A stretch of DNA of 64,000 nt from Brockia lithotrophica (GCF_003633725.1 NZ_RBIJ01000004.1:62001-126000), one strand, 5' to 3'. Positions 41,441 through 51,056 are shown, counted from the stretch's first letter. Numbers and translations are program-made. The notes: generated from the sequence alone by a model not told the origin.

Positions 41441-42553
41441 ATGCGCGGCGCGGGAGAGCGGACGCTCCGCTACCCCTATCCCGTAGACCTCCGCTTCTTC
41501 TCGGAGGAGAAGACCGAACCGCCTACGCCAAGGCGGCGCGAGGAAGCCCGCCGCAAGGGTCAGGTGGCGCGGAGCCACGACCTCACGGTGGCGCTCGGTC
41601 TCCTCTTCGCCGTCTTCCTCGTCTCCGCGGGGCAGCGCCCGCTCGCCGCCGCGCTTGCGGACCTCTTTCGCCACGGGCTCGTCCTTTCTTCTCGGCAGTC
41701 GCCGACGGAAGGGCTTCACCGCTTCGCGGAACTCGCCCTCCCCGTGGGCCTTTTGGGCGGCGGCTTTCTCCTCGCCCTCTTTGCCTTTGGATTCTTTGCG
41801 TCTTATGCCCAAACCGGCTTTGTCCTCTCATCGGAGGCCGTCGGGTTCGACTTGGGACGCATAAACCCCGTGCAGGGACTAAGGCGCATCTTTTCCCTCC
41901 GCTCCCTCGTCTACCTCGCCTTCGCCCTCCTCAAATCTGCCGGGGCGGTGGCCCTCGCCGCCTTCCTCTTTCGCGGGCTTTTGCGGGATGTGCGGGTTCC
42001 CCCGGACGTGGAGACGGCGGCGGCGGAACTCGCGGGCGCCTCCTTTCGTCTGCTTTTGTCCGTCGGGGGTCTTTTCCTCGCGCTCGCGCTGTTGGACTTC
42101 GCCTACCAGCGCTTCGAGCACGAGCGGGGGCTGCGCATGACCCGCACGGAAGTCAAGGAAGAGTTGCGGAAGACGGAAGGCGATCCCCTCCTCCGGAGCC
42201 GTCAGCGCGAACGGATGCGCTCCCTAGCCCGAAGCCGGATGATCCACGCCGTCCCCAAAGCGGACGTCGTCGTGACCAACCCCACCCACGTAGCCGTCGC
42301 GCTGAAGTACGAAGCGCGGGCGATGCAGGCCCCCACGGTCGTGGCCAAGGGGAAGGGCGTCGTAGCCTTGCGGATTCGAGAGGTTGCCCAAGAACACGGC
42401 GTCCCCCTCGTCGAACGTCCCCCGCTCGCCCGCCTTCTCTACGACCGCGTTCCCTTGGGGGCGCAAATCCCTCCTGACCTCTATCGGGCCGTCGCCGAAG
42501 TCCTCGCCTACGCCTATCGCATTCGCGGGCGAAACGTAGGGGAGAGGGGGTGA
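41441..42553 (+). CDS. flhB: Flagellar export switch protein FlhB
   Basis: A 370-residue export component that changes substrate specificity after self-cleavage. EEKTEPPTPRRREEARRKGQ at the N terminus, four membrane helices, and the cleavage motif NPTHVAVAL with Asn280-Pro281. ATG 41441 is 8 nt from AAGGAGG (41426-41432). Six bp before flhA. Confidence 0.97.
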   Translation: MRGAGERTLRYPYPVDLRFFSEEKTEPPTPRRREEARRKGQVARSHDLTVALGLLFAVFLVSAGQRPLAAALADLFRHGLVLSSRQSPTEGLHRFAELALPVGLLGGGFLLALFAFGFFASYAQTGFVLSSEAVGFDLGRINPVQGLRRIFSLRSLVYLAFALLKSAGAVALAAFLFRGLLRDVRVPPDVETAAAELAGASFRLLLSVGGLFLALALLDFAYQRFEHERGLRMTRTEVKEELRKTEGDPLLRSRQRERMRSLARSRMIHAVPKADVVVTNPTHVAVALKYEARAMQAPTVVAKGKGVVALRIREVAQEHGVPLVERPPLARLLYDRVPLGAQIPPDLYRAVAEVLAYAYRIRGRNVGERG

Positions 42554-42559
42554 GCAACC

Positions 42560-44596
42560 ATGGTGTTTGCCGAGCTCCGCGGCATCGGGTTTTACCTCGC
42601 CGTATTGGGCGCCGTGCTCCTCATGGTCGTCCCCGTGCCGCCGCCCGTGCTCGACGTGCTCGTCCTCTTCAACTTTTCCCTGGCGATCACCGTCCTCCTC
42701 GTCGCCATGCAGGTGGAACGGCCGCTCTTCTTTAGCTCCTTTCCCACCGTCCTCCTCCTCGCCACCCTCTTCCGCCTCGCCGTAAACATCGCCACCACGC
42801 GCTCCATCCTCGCCCGGATGAACGGTGGCACGGTGATCCACACCTTTGGCGATTTCGTCGTCGGCGGCGAGCCGGTCGTGGGGTTCATCGTCTTTCTCAT
42901 CCTCGTCCTCGTCCAGTACCTCGTGATCACGAAGGGCGCCGAACGCGTGGCAGAGGTCGCCGCCCGCTTCACGCTCGACGCCCTCCCCGGAAAGCAGATG
43001 AGCATCGACGCCGATCTCTCTTCCGGTCTCATCGGCGAAGAGGAGGCGCGGCGTAGGCGCCGGGAGCTCCAGCGCGAAGCCGACTTTTACGGCGCGATGG
43101 ACGGGGCGAGCAAGTTTGTGCGCGGAGAGGCCATCGCCGCCCTCGTGATCCTCTTCATCAACGTGTTGGGCGGGTTCCTCATCGGCATGCTCGTCCACGG
43201 AAAGACCTTTCAGGAATCCCTCCACATCTACACCGTGCTTTCCGTCGGCGAGGGGCTCGTCCAGCAGATCCCCGCCCTCTTCGTCTCTGCCGCCACGGGA
43301 ATTCTCCTCACGCGATCTGCGGGAGACGCGCGCCTCGACGCGGTGCTCGCCCGCGAGTTTCTCGCCTTTCCCCGGAACTTCTACCTCGTGGCCCTCATCC
43401 TTCTCGCCCTGGGCCTCTTTACCCCGATCCCCTTCGTACTCCCTGCGGCCCTTGCCTTCCTCTTTTTTGCCGTCGCCCGGCGCATGGAACGCCGAACGCG
43501 CGAGGAGGCCACACCCCAGGAGGTCGAGGAAAAGCAGGAACGCGCGCTTTGGACGCCCGAGGGTACGCTCGAGGTGCTCACGTACGATCCCGTGGAGTTC
43601 GAGTTTGGCTACGGCCTCGTGCCCTTGGTGGATCCGAAGCACGGCGGGGATTTCCTCGAGCGGATCCTGCTCATTCGCCGCCAGCTGGCGCTCGAGCTCG
43701 GATTCGTCGTTCCCACGGTCCGCGTGCGGGACAACCTCGCCCTCCCGCAGAACCGCTACGTCGTAAAGATCCACGGCGGGCGTGTGGGTGAAGGGGAGGT
43801 GTATCCCGATCGCCTCCTCGCCGTGGGCGTCGGCGAGGCGGAGGCACGGGAATTGGGAGGACTCGCCACGAAAGACCCGACGTTCGGACTTCCGGCGGCG
43901 TGGATCCCCCCCGAAGCGCGTTCCGCGGCGGAGGACCGAGGGTATACCGTGGTGGACGCCTCGACGGTTCTCGCCACGCACTTTACGGAGATCCTCCGGC
44001 GCCACGCCCACGAACTCCTCGGCCGCGAGGAGACGCGCGCGCTCCTCGACCACGTGAAAAAGACGCACCCCACGCTCGTCCAAGACCTCGTCCCAGGAAC
44101 CCTCACCCTCACGGAAGTGCAAAAGGTCCTGCGCAACTTGCTCAAGGAGGGCATCCCCATCCGCAACCTCGTCACCGTGCTCGAGGTGCTCACGGAGTAC
44201 GCGCCGCGGACGAAAAATCCGGACGAACTCACGGAACACGTGCGTCAGGCGCTCGCCCGCGTGATCACGGAACGCTACGCGCCGGAAGGGGAGCTCAAGG
44301 TGATCCACTTTGCCGCCGAGGCAGAGGAGCGCCTCCTCGGGGCGCTGCGCGCGCGCGACGGTTCGCCGACGCTTCTCTTGCCTCCGGAAGACGTAGAACG
44401 CCTCTACCGTTCTCTGGGCGACGCCCTTCGGCGGAGCGAGGCGCTCGGCGTTCGCCCGGTTCTCCTCACGTCTCCGGCGGTGCGTCGGGCCGTTCGGGAG
44501 CTCGTGGAGCGCGTCTTTCCCGACCTTCCGGTTCTCTCGTATGCCGAACTTCTCCCCGACGTGCGCGTCGAGGGGGTAAGCGTGATTGCGATCTAG
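42560..44596 (+). CDS. flhA: Flagellar export protein FlhA
   Basis: A 678-residue export-gate protein with about eight N-terminal membrane helices and a large cytoplasmic domain from about residue 320. FRLAVNIATTRSILARMNGG, then LDALPGKQMSIDADLSSGLI mark the FHIPEP-family core. The C-terminal half includes LLKEGIPIRNLVTVLEVL. ATG with GGGAGAGGGGGTGAG upstream. Overlapped by upstream frames of flhF only. Confidence 0.98.
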   Translation: MVFAELRGIGFYLAVLGAVLLMVVPVPPPVLDVLVLFNFSLAITVLLVAMQVERPLFFSSFPTVLLLATLFRLAVNIATTRSILARMNGGTVIHTFGDFVVGGEPVVGFIVFLILVLVQYLVITKGAERVAEVAARFTLDALPGKQMSIDADLSSGLIGEEEARRRRRELQREADFYGAMDGASKFVRGEAIAALVILFINVLGGFLIGMLVHGKTFQESLHIYTVLSVGEGLVQQIPALFVSAATGILLTRSAGDARLDAVLAREFLAFPRNFYLVALILLALGLFTPIPFVLPAALAFLFFAVARRMERRTREEATPQEVEEKQERALWTPEGTLEVLTYDPVEFEFGYGLVPLVDPKHGGDFLERILLIRRQLALELGFVVPTVRVRDNLALPQNRYVVKIHGGRVGEGEVYPDRLLAVGVGEAEARELGGLATKDPTFGLPAAWIPPEARSAAEDRGYTVVDASTVLATHFTEILRRHAHELLGREETRALLDHVKKTHPTLVQDLVPGTLTLTEVQKVLRNLLKEGIPIRNLVTVLEVLTEYAPRTKNPDELTEHVRQALARVITERYAPEGELKVIHFAAEAEERLLGALRARDGSPTLLLPPEDVERLYRSLGDALRRSEALGVRPVLLTSPAVRRAVRELVERVFPDLPVLSYAELLPDVRVEGVSVIAI

Positions 44597-44633
44597 TCCC
44601 GAACCCCGCGGAACGAAAAGGGGGTTGGTTTCC

Positions 44634-45875
44634 GTGCCCGTTCGCAAGATCGTGGGCAAAAACGTCGAAGAAGCCATGGCCCGGGCCCGCGCCGCGTACG
44701 GCGACCGCGCCTTCCTCTTGGAAAGCCGCCGAAGGCCCGCGTCCCCGTGGAGTCGCCTCTTCCCCTGGAAGAGGGAGGAGGAAGTCGAACTCCTCCTCTA
44801 CGTACCCGACGGACTTGAGGGAGAGGGGACCCTTAGAGGTTCGGGGAAGATTCGGGCCGTCTCCGGGACTTCCGATCCCGGCGTGCGTGCGGGCGGTGGG
44901 CCCGACGTGGCCCCGTCCTCCGGAGACGTGCTCCGGGAGCTCGAGGGACTTCGGCGCTTCGTGGAACGGCTGGCGGAAAAGGCTCCGCCGGAGTACCCCG
45001 GAGATTTTGCGGCGTGGGCCGAGCGCCTGCGCGCCCGCGGCATGGGGGAAGCCCTCCTCGCCGCCCTCTACGAGGCCTATCGGGAGGAGGCGGGCGATCC
45101 TCAAGAGAAGCTCCGTCGGGCGTTTCGCGCCCGCTTCGCTCCGGCGGTCTGGCAGGGGCGCGTGCGGGATCGGCCGACCGTGCTTGCCTTCGTCGGGCCG
45201 ACGGGGGTGGGGAAGACGACGACGCTTGCGAAACTCGCGGGTCAAGCCGTTCTCCGAGGTATGCGCGTCGCCCTCCTCACCGCGGATACGTACCGCATGG
45301 CGGCGGTCGAGCAACTCGGCAAGTACGCGGGGATCCTCGGGGCGCCCATGGCCGTCGTACGCACCCCGGCGGAAGTGGCGAGCGCCTTGGAAGAGTGGGG
45401 GCGGGAACGGGAACTCGTCCTTTTCGATACTTCGGGACGGAACTACTTCGAAGAAGACCCGGGCCGGACCATGGAGCTCCTCGCCCCCGCACGATCTTGG
45501 GGCGCGGTCTACGCCTTTCTCGTCGTCTCCGCCACGCAGATGCCCTCCGACCTCGAAGCGCTCTTCTCCCGGTTTGCCGAACACGCCCTCGACGGATTGG
45601 TCCTCACCAAGGTCGACGAGACGCGCACACCGGGGCACGTCTTGGACCTCGTCCTTCGCGGCCGCCTTCCCCTTGCCTACTTCGCCTGCGGGCAGAGCGT
45701 TCCGTTCGACCTCGCCCGCGCTTCGCCAGAACTCTTGTTCGAACTCTTCCTCGCCCCGGGTCCCGCCCGCGAAGCCTGTGGTCGGTTCAAAGACCAGGAC
45801 GTGTTCCTTCGCGAGGGGAGCCCTCCGCACTTTGGGGCGTTAGAGCAAGGAGGAAAGTCCCATGGACGACTTTGA
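44634..45875 (+). CDS. flhF: Flagellar SRP-like GTPase FlhF
   Basis: A 413-residue SIMIBI GTPase that controls flagellar placement and number. The N-terminal B domain (KIVGKNVEEAMARARAAYGD) is followed by NG domains with G1 [15 protein letters not shown] from residue 188, LLTADTYRMAAVEQL, G3-like LFDTSGRN and G4 LTKVDETRTPG. GTG 44634 follows AAAGGGGGT. In most Bacillales flhG (ylxH), its activating ATPase, comes next; here cheA overlaps the end by 14 bp, so flhG is not at this place. Confidence 0.93.
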   Translation: MPVRKIVGKNVEEAMARARAAYGDRAFLLESRRRPASPWSRLFPWKREEEVELLLYVPDGLEGEGTLRGSGKIRAVSGTSDPGVRAGGGPDVAPSSGDVLRELEGLRRFVERLAEKAPPEYPGDFAAWAERLRARGMGEALLAALYEAYREEAGDPQEKLRRAFRARFAPAVWQGRVRDRPTVLAFVGPTGVGKTTTLAKLAGQAVLRGMRVALLTADTYRMAAVEQLGKYAGILGAPMAVVRTPAEVASALEEWGRERELVLFDTSGRNYFEEDPGRTMELLAPARSWGAVYAFLVVSATQMPSDLEALFSRFAEHALDGLVLTKVDETRTPGHVLDLVLRGRLPLAYFACGQSVPFDLARASPELLFELFLAPGPAREACGRFKDQDVFLREGSPPHFGALEQGGKSHGRL

Positions 45876-47964
45876 CCTTTCTCAGTACCTCGCCCTCTTT
45901 CTCGAAGAAAGCCGCGAAAACCTCGACGCGCTCAACGAAGGGCTCCTCCGCCTCGAGCGCGAGCCGGAAAACCTCGGGGTCGTCGCCGACCTCTTCCGCG
46001 CCGCCCATACCCTCAAGGGAATGGCCGCGACCATGGGGTTCGAGGCGATCGCCGCGCTCACCCACGAGCTCGAAGACGTCCTCGACCTCGTGCGCTCCGG
46101 GCGGCGGACGGTGGATTCTGCACTCGTGGACGTCCTCTTCCGCGCCGTAGACACCCTCGGCGCGATGCTCGACGCCGTTACCCGAGAAGGGAAGGACGAC
46201 ATTCCCCACGCCGACGTCCTCCAGCAGCTGCGCCTCCTTCGCGAAGGAGAAGATCCCGCCGCCGCACCCCCGCCCATCGCCGAAGAGGGACCTTCGGGTT
46301 CGGACTTTCCCGAAGTTCCTGCGAGCTCCTTTCCTCCGTACGTCCAGGTCGTCGTCCGCGAGGCGCTCCGCAAAGGGTACGGTGTCTACCGGCTGGACGT
46401 CGAGCTCGTTCCGGATGCCCTTTTGAAGTCCGCCCGAGCCTTTCTCGTCTACCGTACGGCGGAGGAGTACGGCGAGGTGCTCCATACGGACCCTTCCGTG
46501 GAGGACATCGAGGAGGAGCGAATGGGGACGGCCTTTTCCCTCCTCATCGCCACCTCCGCCCCTCCCGAGGAGCTCCGCCGAAGCGTGGCCAACGTCTCGG
46601 AGGTCGCTTCCGTGGTCATCTCTAGGGTGATCGCGGAGGGAGCCCAAGAAGACGATGCGCCTGCCCGCAAAGACGACCGCGCCCCGGAGTCCGGCGGATC
46701 CGGTCCAACTTCTCCGGAGGAAAGCGGCGCACCCCGGGATTCCCTACCCGAGCGGAAGGAGCGAGGGCCTTCCTCCGAAGGGCGGGAAAAGCTCGCGCAG
46801 CGGCGCATCCTGCGCGTGGACGCCGAGCGGTTGGACAAGCTCATGAACCTCTTCAGCGAGCTCGTGATCGACCGAGGCCGCCTCGAACTTCTCGCCCGCG
46901 AGTCGGGAAACGTGGAACTCCAAGAGGTCGTCGAGCACATGTACCGCGTGATGGGCGAGCTGCAAATGCTCGTCCTGGGGATTCGCATGGTCCCCCTCGA
47001 GCAGATTTTCCACCGTTTTCCGCGCATGGTGCGCGATCTAGCAAGAGAATTGGGGAAAGAAGTCGAATTTGTAACGAGAGGGGAGGAGACGGAGCTCGAC
47101 CGTACGGTGATCGACGAGATCGGCGATCCCCTCGTGCACCTCTTGCGGAATGCCGTAGACCACGGGATCGAAACCCCGGAGGAACGGCGTGCGGCAGGGA
47201 AGCCCCCGGTGGGCCGCATCGAGCTCGTGGCTTACCCTTCGGGAAGCCACGTCTACATCGAGGTGCAGGACGACGGCCGCGGAATTTCCCGGGAAAAGGT
47301 CTTGCGCAAGGCGATTGCGCGGGGCTTCGTCCGCCCCGAGGAGGCGGAGGCGCTGGACGAAGAGGCGGTCTACCAGTTCCTCTTTTACCCCGGATTTACG
47401 ACAAAAGACGACGTAAGCGACGTCTCCGGACGCGGGGTCGGCCTCGACGCGGTAAAGAACAAGATCGAATCCCTCGGCGGAAACGTGAGCGTCTTTTCCC
47501 GCGAGGGCCGCGGTACGCTCTTCCGCATTCAGCTCCCCCTCACGTTGTCGATCCTCACGACGATGCTCGTCGGCGTCGAAGGGGAGACCTACGCGATTCC
47601 CGTGGGTGCCATTGTCGAGAGCCTGCGCGTGCGCCCCGAAGAGGTGCGGACCGTGGGGGGACAACCGGTCGTCCTCGTTCGCGACCGTCTCGTCCCCCTC
47701 GTCGACCTCGCCGCGCACTTCGGACTCCGGTCTCCCGGGGAGTCGCGCGCACCTGATGAGGAGGGAGAGCGCCTGGTCGTTGTCATCCGCCGCGGCGAAC
47801 GCTTCGTCGGGCTCGTGGTCGACCGCTTCTTCGGACAGCAGGAGGTGGTCCTCAAGCCCCTCGGCAGCTACCTCGCCCACATCCCCACGTTTTCTGGGGC
47901 GACGATCCTCGGCGACGGCCAAATCGCCCTCATCCTCGAACCGGCAGCCTTTTTCGCCCACTAA
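45862..47964 (+). CDS. cheA: Chemotaxis sensor histidine kinase CheA
   Basis: A 700-residue kinase that phosphorylates CheY. HPt domain with His49 in FRAAHTLKGMAATMGF; P2 region about 150-255; dimerisation helices (RLDKLMNLFSELVIDRGRLE); ATPase with N box HLLRNAVDHGIETPEER, G1 VQDDGRGIS and G2 SGRGVGLDAVKNKIESLGG; C-terminal CheW-like domain from about 560. The 275-325 linker is acidic and Pro/Ser-rich. ATG with AAGGAGG upstream, inside the end of flhF. CheB, normally just upstream in Bacillus, is missing here. Confidence 0.97.
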   Translation: MDDFDLSQYLALFLEESRENLDALNEGLLRLEREPENLGVVADLFRAAHTLKGMAATMGFEAIAALTHELEDVLDLVRSGRRTVDSALVDVLFRAVDTLGAMLDAVTREGKDDIPHADVLQQLRLLREGEDPAAAPPPIAEEGPSGSDFPEVPASSFPPYVQVVVREALRKGYGVYRLDVELVPDALLKSARAFLVYRTAEEYGEVLHTDPSVEDIEEERMGTAFSLLIATSAPPEELRRSVANVSEVASVVISRVIAEGAQEDDAPARKDDRAPESGGSGPTSPEESGAPRDSLPERKERGPSSEGREKLAQRRILRVDAERLDKLMNLFSELVIDRGRLELLARESGNVELQEVVEHMYRVMGELQMLVLGIRMVPLEQIFHRFPRMVRDLARELGKEVEFVTRGEETELDRTVIDEIGDPLVHLLRNAVDHGIETPEERRAAGKPPVGRIELVAYPSGSHVYIEVQDDGRGISREKVLRKAIARGFVRPEEAEALDEEAVYQFLFYPGFTTKDDVSDVSGRGVGLDAVKNKIESLGGNVSVFSREGRGTLFRIQLPLTLSILTTMLVGVEGETYAIPVGAIVESLRVRPEEVRTVGGQPVVLVRDRLVPLVDLAAHFGLRSPGESRAPDEEGERLVVVIRRGERFVGLVVDRFFGQQEVVLKPLGSYLAHIPTFSGATILGDGQIALILEPAAFFAH

Positions 47965-47994
47965 ACCGGAATTTGCGAGCGGGAGGGAATTCCC

Positions 47995-48483
47995 ATGGAA
48001 CTGTTGCGCACGGAGGGCAAGGAAGGACGCGAGCGAGAGTCGAAATTTGTCTTCTTCCGTCTCGGGAGCGAGATGTACGGCGTCGACGTGCGGTATGTCC
48101 GGTCCATCGAACGATTGGGGGCCGTGACGCGCGTCCCCCACTCCCCACCGTACGTGCGCGGCGTGATGAACTTGCGGGGTTCCGTGATCCCCCTCGTCGA
48201 CCTCCGCCTTCGTCTCGGGTTGCCAGCGGGGGAGACGAGCGAGCGGACACGCGTGCTCATCGTGAACCTCGGCGACAAGGAGATCGGCTACATCGTCGAT
48301 GAAGCCAACGACGTGCGTGACCTCACAGAGGCGTCCGTAGAGCCCACGCCTGAGGTGGCGAAGACGGAGCGCGCCCGGTACCTTGCGGGTGTGGCGCGCA
48401 TCGGAGAGGAGCTCGTCCTCCTCCTCGACCTCACGCGCATCCTGAACGAAGAAGAAACGCAGGAGTTGGAGGAGATGCGATGA
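47995..48483 (+). CDS. cheW: Chemotaxis coupling protein CheW
   Basis: A 162-residue scaffold linking receptors to CheA. The conserved core VPHSPPYVRGVMNLRGSVIP, then LVDLRLRLG, is present. ATG with GGGAGGG upstream; stop overlaps cheC start (ATGA). Confidence 0.95.
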   Translation: MELLRTEGKEGRERESKFVFFRLGSEMYGVDVRYVRSIERLGAVTRVPHSPPYVRGVMNLRGSVIPLVDLRLRLGLPAGETSERTRVLIVNLGDKEIGYIVDEANDVRDLTEASVEPTPEVAKTERARYLAGVARIGEELVLLLDLTRILNEEETQELEEMR

Positions 48484-49127
48484 CCACCGGACGCTATCCC
48501 CCGCTGGCGCTGGACGCCCTTCGGGAGATCTTCAACATCGGGGCGCATCACGCCGCGCGGGCATTGGGGGAACTCCTGCAGGTCACCGTGCGGATTTCCG
48601 TCCCCACCTTGCGCGAGGTGGACTTTGCGGAGGTCGATGCGCTTGTCGGGGGCGAAGAGCCGCGCGTCGGGGCATACCTCCGCTTTCAGGGGGATCTGGA
48701 AGGGAGCCTCTTTTTCCTCCTCTCTCCTCGGGACGCCCGCGCGCTCGCGCGGCGCATGACGATGCTCCTCGCAGGGAGTACGGAAGTTCGCACAGATCGC
48801 GCAAACGGAAAAGAGGGGGACTTTACGGAACTCGAGTGGAGCGCGTTGGCGGAGATCGGCAACATCCTCGCGGGGAACTTCGTTGCCACCCTCTTTTCCT
48901 TCACCTCGCTCGAAATGCGGATGAGCGTGCCCGGCCTCGCGTACGACTACGCCCTTGCCATCCTCGCCGAGGGGATGCTCGCCGTCGGGGAGAGCGCAGA
49001 CGAGATCCTCCTGGGCGATGCCCGCCTGAGTGCCGGAGAGCAGGAAATTCGCGGGGAGCTCGTCTTCCTCCCGCATCCTCGCTCCGTGGACGTGCTCCTC
49101 GCCGCCCTCGCGGTGGACGGGAAATGA
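48480..49127 (+). CDS. cheC: CheY-P phosphatase CheC
   Basis: A 215-residue phosphatase of the CheC/FliY family. Two active-site helices: LREIFNIGAHHAARALGELL and ALAEIGNILAGNFVATL, each keeping the Glu and Asn. The first reads NIGAHHA rather than NIGAGNA, a departure at two positions. The C terminus binds CheD in Bacillus. Coupled to cheW by a 4-bp overlap. Confidence 0.92.
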   Translation: MTTGRYPPLALDALREIFNIGAHHAARALGELLQVTVRISVPTLREVDFAEVDALVGGEEPRVGAYLRFQGDLEGSLFFLLSPRDARALARRMTMLLAGSTEVRTDRANGKEGDFTELEWSALAEIGNILAGNFVATLFSFTSLEMRMSVPGLAYDYALAILAEGMLAVGESADEILLGDARLSAGEQEIRGELVFLPHPRSVDVLLAALAVDGK

Positions 49128-49221
49128 AGGCGGGAGGCGTAGAGAGGTGTACGGGCGGGACTTGGCAGAACGAAAACGCGGCGCGGAGAACGAGCTGCCG
49201 CGCGGATGAGGGGGGCGAGGT

Positions 49222-49695
49222 ATGGTGATTCACGTACCCATCGCCCACATGGCGGTGGCCCGTCCTCCCGCCAAGCTGCGAACGACGGGACTAGGGTCTT
49301 GTGTAGGGGTTGTCCTGTACGATCCATGGGCCCGCGTCGCCGGCATGGCGCACATCATGCTCCCCCAGGCGACCGAAGGACGCGAAGGCCCCCCTGCCAA
49401 GTTTGCCGACACGGGGATCCCCGAACTCGTGCGGCGCATCGAAGAGGCGGGCGGCGTGCGTCGTCGGCTTCGGGCCAAGATCGCCGGAGGGGCGAACATG
49501 TTTCCCCAGCTCTCCAACGACTTCTTTCGCATCGGGGAAAAGAACGTGCTCGCCGTGAAGGCGGCTCTGCAGGAACTCCGAATTCCCGTGGAAGCGGAGG
49601 ACGTGGGAGGGACTGTGGGACGGACGATCGAGTTCGACCCGGAGAGCGGAAAGCTCACGGTTTGGACCATTCGGGGGGAAGTAGCGGTGTTTTGA
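49222..49695 (+). CDS. cheD: Chemoreceptor glutamine deamidase CheD
   Basis: A 157-residue deamidase. Catalytic Cys27 (TTGLGSCVGVVLYD), His44 (GMAHIMLP) and a Thr at 21/22 line up with the triad known from Thermotoga CheD. Pairs with CheC in adaptation. ATG start 6 nt from GAGGGGGG. The 94-bp gap after cheC has no clear signal. Confidence 0.95.
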   Translation: MVIHVPIAHMAVARPPAKLRTTGLGSCVGVVLYDPWARVAGMAHIMLPQATEGREGPPAKFADTGIPELVRRIEEAGGVRRRLRAKIAGGANMFPQLSNDFFRIGEKNVLAVKAALQELRIPVEAEDVGGTVGRTIEFDPESGKLTVWTIRGEVAVF

Positions 49696-49710
49696 GGGGA
49701 GGGGAGGAAC

Positions 49711-50478
49711 GTGGGGGATTCCATCCTGGAGGAGCGGAGCGAGGAGCGGATCCTTTGGGAGCGCTACAGGCGCACGAAAGACGTTCGGACGGAAGAGGAG
49801 CTCGTACGCCGCTTCCTGCCGCTCGTAGATCGCGTCGTGGGTCGGGTGGCGTCGCGGCTTCCCTCGTTCGTGAGCCAAGAAGAGCTCCGGAGCTACGGGT
49901 ACGTGGGGCTCCTCGAGGCCGTCCGCAAATTCGAACCCGATCGGGGGATTTCCTTTTCCACCTACGCGATGTGGCGCATCCGCGGGGCCATTTACGACGG
50001 CCTCAGGGATCTCGATCCCTACACGCGCTCCCTGCGCGAAAAGAGCAAGAAGATCGAGGAAGTCCAATCCCTCCTCGAGCAAAAGCACCTCCGGCGCGTG
50101 GGCGACGAGGAAATCGCTTCAGAGGCGAACCTCTCCCTTCGCGAGGTGGCGCGCCTGCGCCGCGAGGAACCGGAAGGTTCTTTCCCGGAGCTCGAGGACG
50201 ACGAAGGGCAAAAGCTCCCCCTGCCGTGGTCGGATCCCAACGCCCCCCTCCCCGAGGAAGATGTCGAGAGGAACGAGCTCCGGGACGAGCTCGCCCGGGC
50301 CATCGAAGGACTTCCCGAGCGCGAGCGGCTCATCCTTTCCCTCTTTTACTACGAAGGACTCAAGTTCCACGAAATTGCCGACCTTCTGGGCCTTTCTCCT
50401 TCGCGGATTTCCCAGCTCCACGGGCGCGCCCTCGCCCGCCTGCGCCCCCTCTTGGAGCGCTATCTAGAAGGCAGGTGA
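49711..50478 (+). CDS. sigD: Flagellar sigma factor SigD (FliA, sigma-28)
   Basis: A 255-residue sigma factor for late flagellar, chemotaxis and autolysin genes. Region 2 contains YGYVGLLEAVRKFEPDRGIS and FSTYAMWRIRGAIYDGLRDLD; region 4 contains the helix-turn-helix GLKFHEIADLLGLSPSRISQ. GTG with GGGGAGG upstream, 15 bp after cheD. Its target promoters likely include the SigD-like element before codY. Confidence 0.96.
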   Translation: MGDSILEERSEERILWERYRRTKDVRTEEELVRRFLPLVDRVVGRVASRLPSFVSQEELRSYGYVGLLEAVRKFEPDRGISFSTYAMWRIRGAIYDGLRDLDPYTRSLREKSKKIEEVQSLLEQKHLRRVGDEEIASEANLSLREVARLRREEPEGSFPELEDDEGQKLPLPWSDPNAPLPEEDVERNELRDELARAIEGLPERERLILSLFYYEGLKFHEIADLLGLSPSRISQLHGRALARLRPLLERYLEGR

Positions 50479-50605
50479 TCCTCCCCTATACGGTTTTTCT
50501 CCGTCGCCCGATTCCCTTCCGGGGACGGACTCTCGGACGCCAAAGTAGCGGTCTCCGGCCGCCGTCTGCGGGCGATTCCGCCTCCGTCCCGGGAGGGGGA
50601 GGGAC

Positions 50606-50995
50606 GTGCGTCTCGTCGAGCTCCAAATCGCCCTGACGCGCACGCTGTACGAGGGCGTGGTACGGTCCCTCGAACTTCAGGCGCGCGAAAGCGTCCAGCC
50701 GTACCTCCGGGAGCGGATGGACGCTCGCCAAAACGAGGCAAACCTCACCCTTGCCGCATCCCTTTCCGGCGATCGCGGCCTTCTTCCAGGAAGTGCCCCT
50801 TCCCGTGCGCGGGGGGCAGGGAGCGGATCGGGGCTCGCCCCGTATCGCGCGGGCGGCGAAGGCGGGCGGAAAGAAACCGGGGGAGGAAAGCGGGAAGGGA
50901 AACACCCTTCTCCCGAGACTTCCGAGAAACCTTCGTCGGGGCGGGGGATAGGGCTTCCGCCTTCTGCGGGGGCGTTGTTGGACGAACGCCTCTAG
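50606..50995 (+). CDS. Protein of unknown function in the swrB (ylxL) position
   Basis: A 129-residue protein I do not recognise. GTG 50606 follows GGGAGGGGGAGGG. The first ~45 residues look structured and helical ([20 protein letters not shown], then [16 protein letters not shown]); the rest is low-complexity Gly/Ser/Arg/Pro. It occupies the slot of swrB but has no membrane helix, so it is not an obvious SwrB. Last gene before the terminator and rpsB promoter, 127 bp after sigD. Confidence 0.55.
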   Translation: MRLVELQIALTRTLYEGVVRSLELQARESVQPYLRERMDARQNEANLTLAASLSGDRGLLPGSAPSRARGAGSGSGLAPYRAGGEGGRKETGGGKREGKHPSPETSEKPSSGRGIGLPPSAGALLDERL

Positions 50996-51027
50996 GGTTT
51001 CCCGAAGTTCCAAAGCCGCACGCGTCG

Positions 51028-51056
51028 GCCCCTTTCCTTGCGGGGAGGAAAGGGGC
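51028..51056 (+). terminator. Terminator hairpin at the end of the fla/che operon
   Basis: Perfect 11-bp stem GCCCCTTTCCT / AGGAAAGGGGC with a 7-nt loop (TGCGGGG). No U-run follows. The -35 of the rpsB promoter lies in its upper stem and loop. Confidence 0.6.

Noticed and set aside
42224-44677. 817-residue minus-strand frame
   Set aside because: Antisense to flhA and the end of flhB; composition bias only.
50606-50995. SwrB assignment for the gene after sigD
   Set aside because: Right position but no N-terminal membrane helix or recognisable SwrB sequence.
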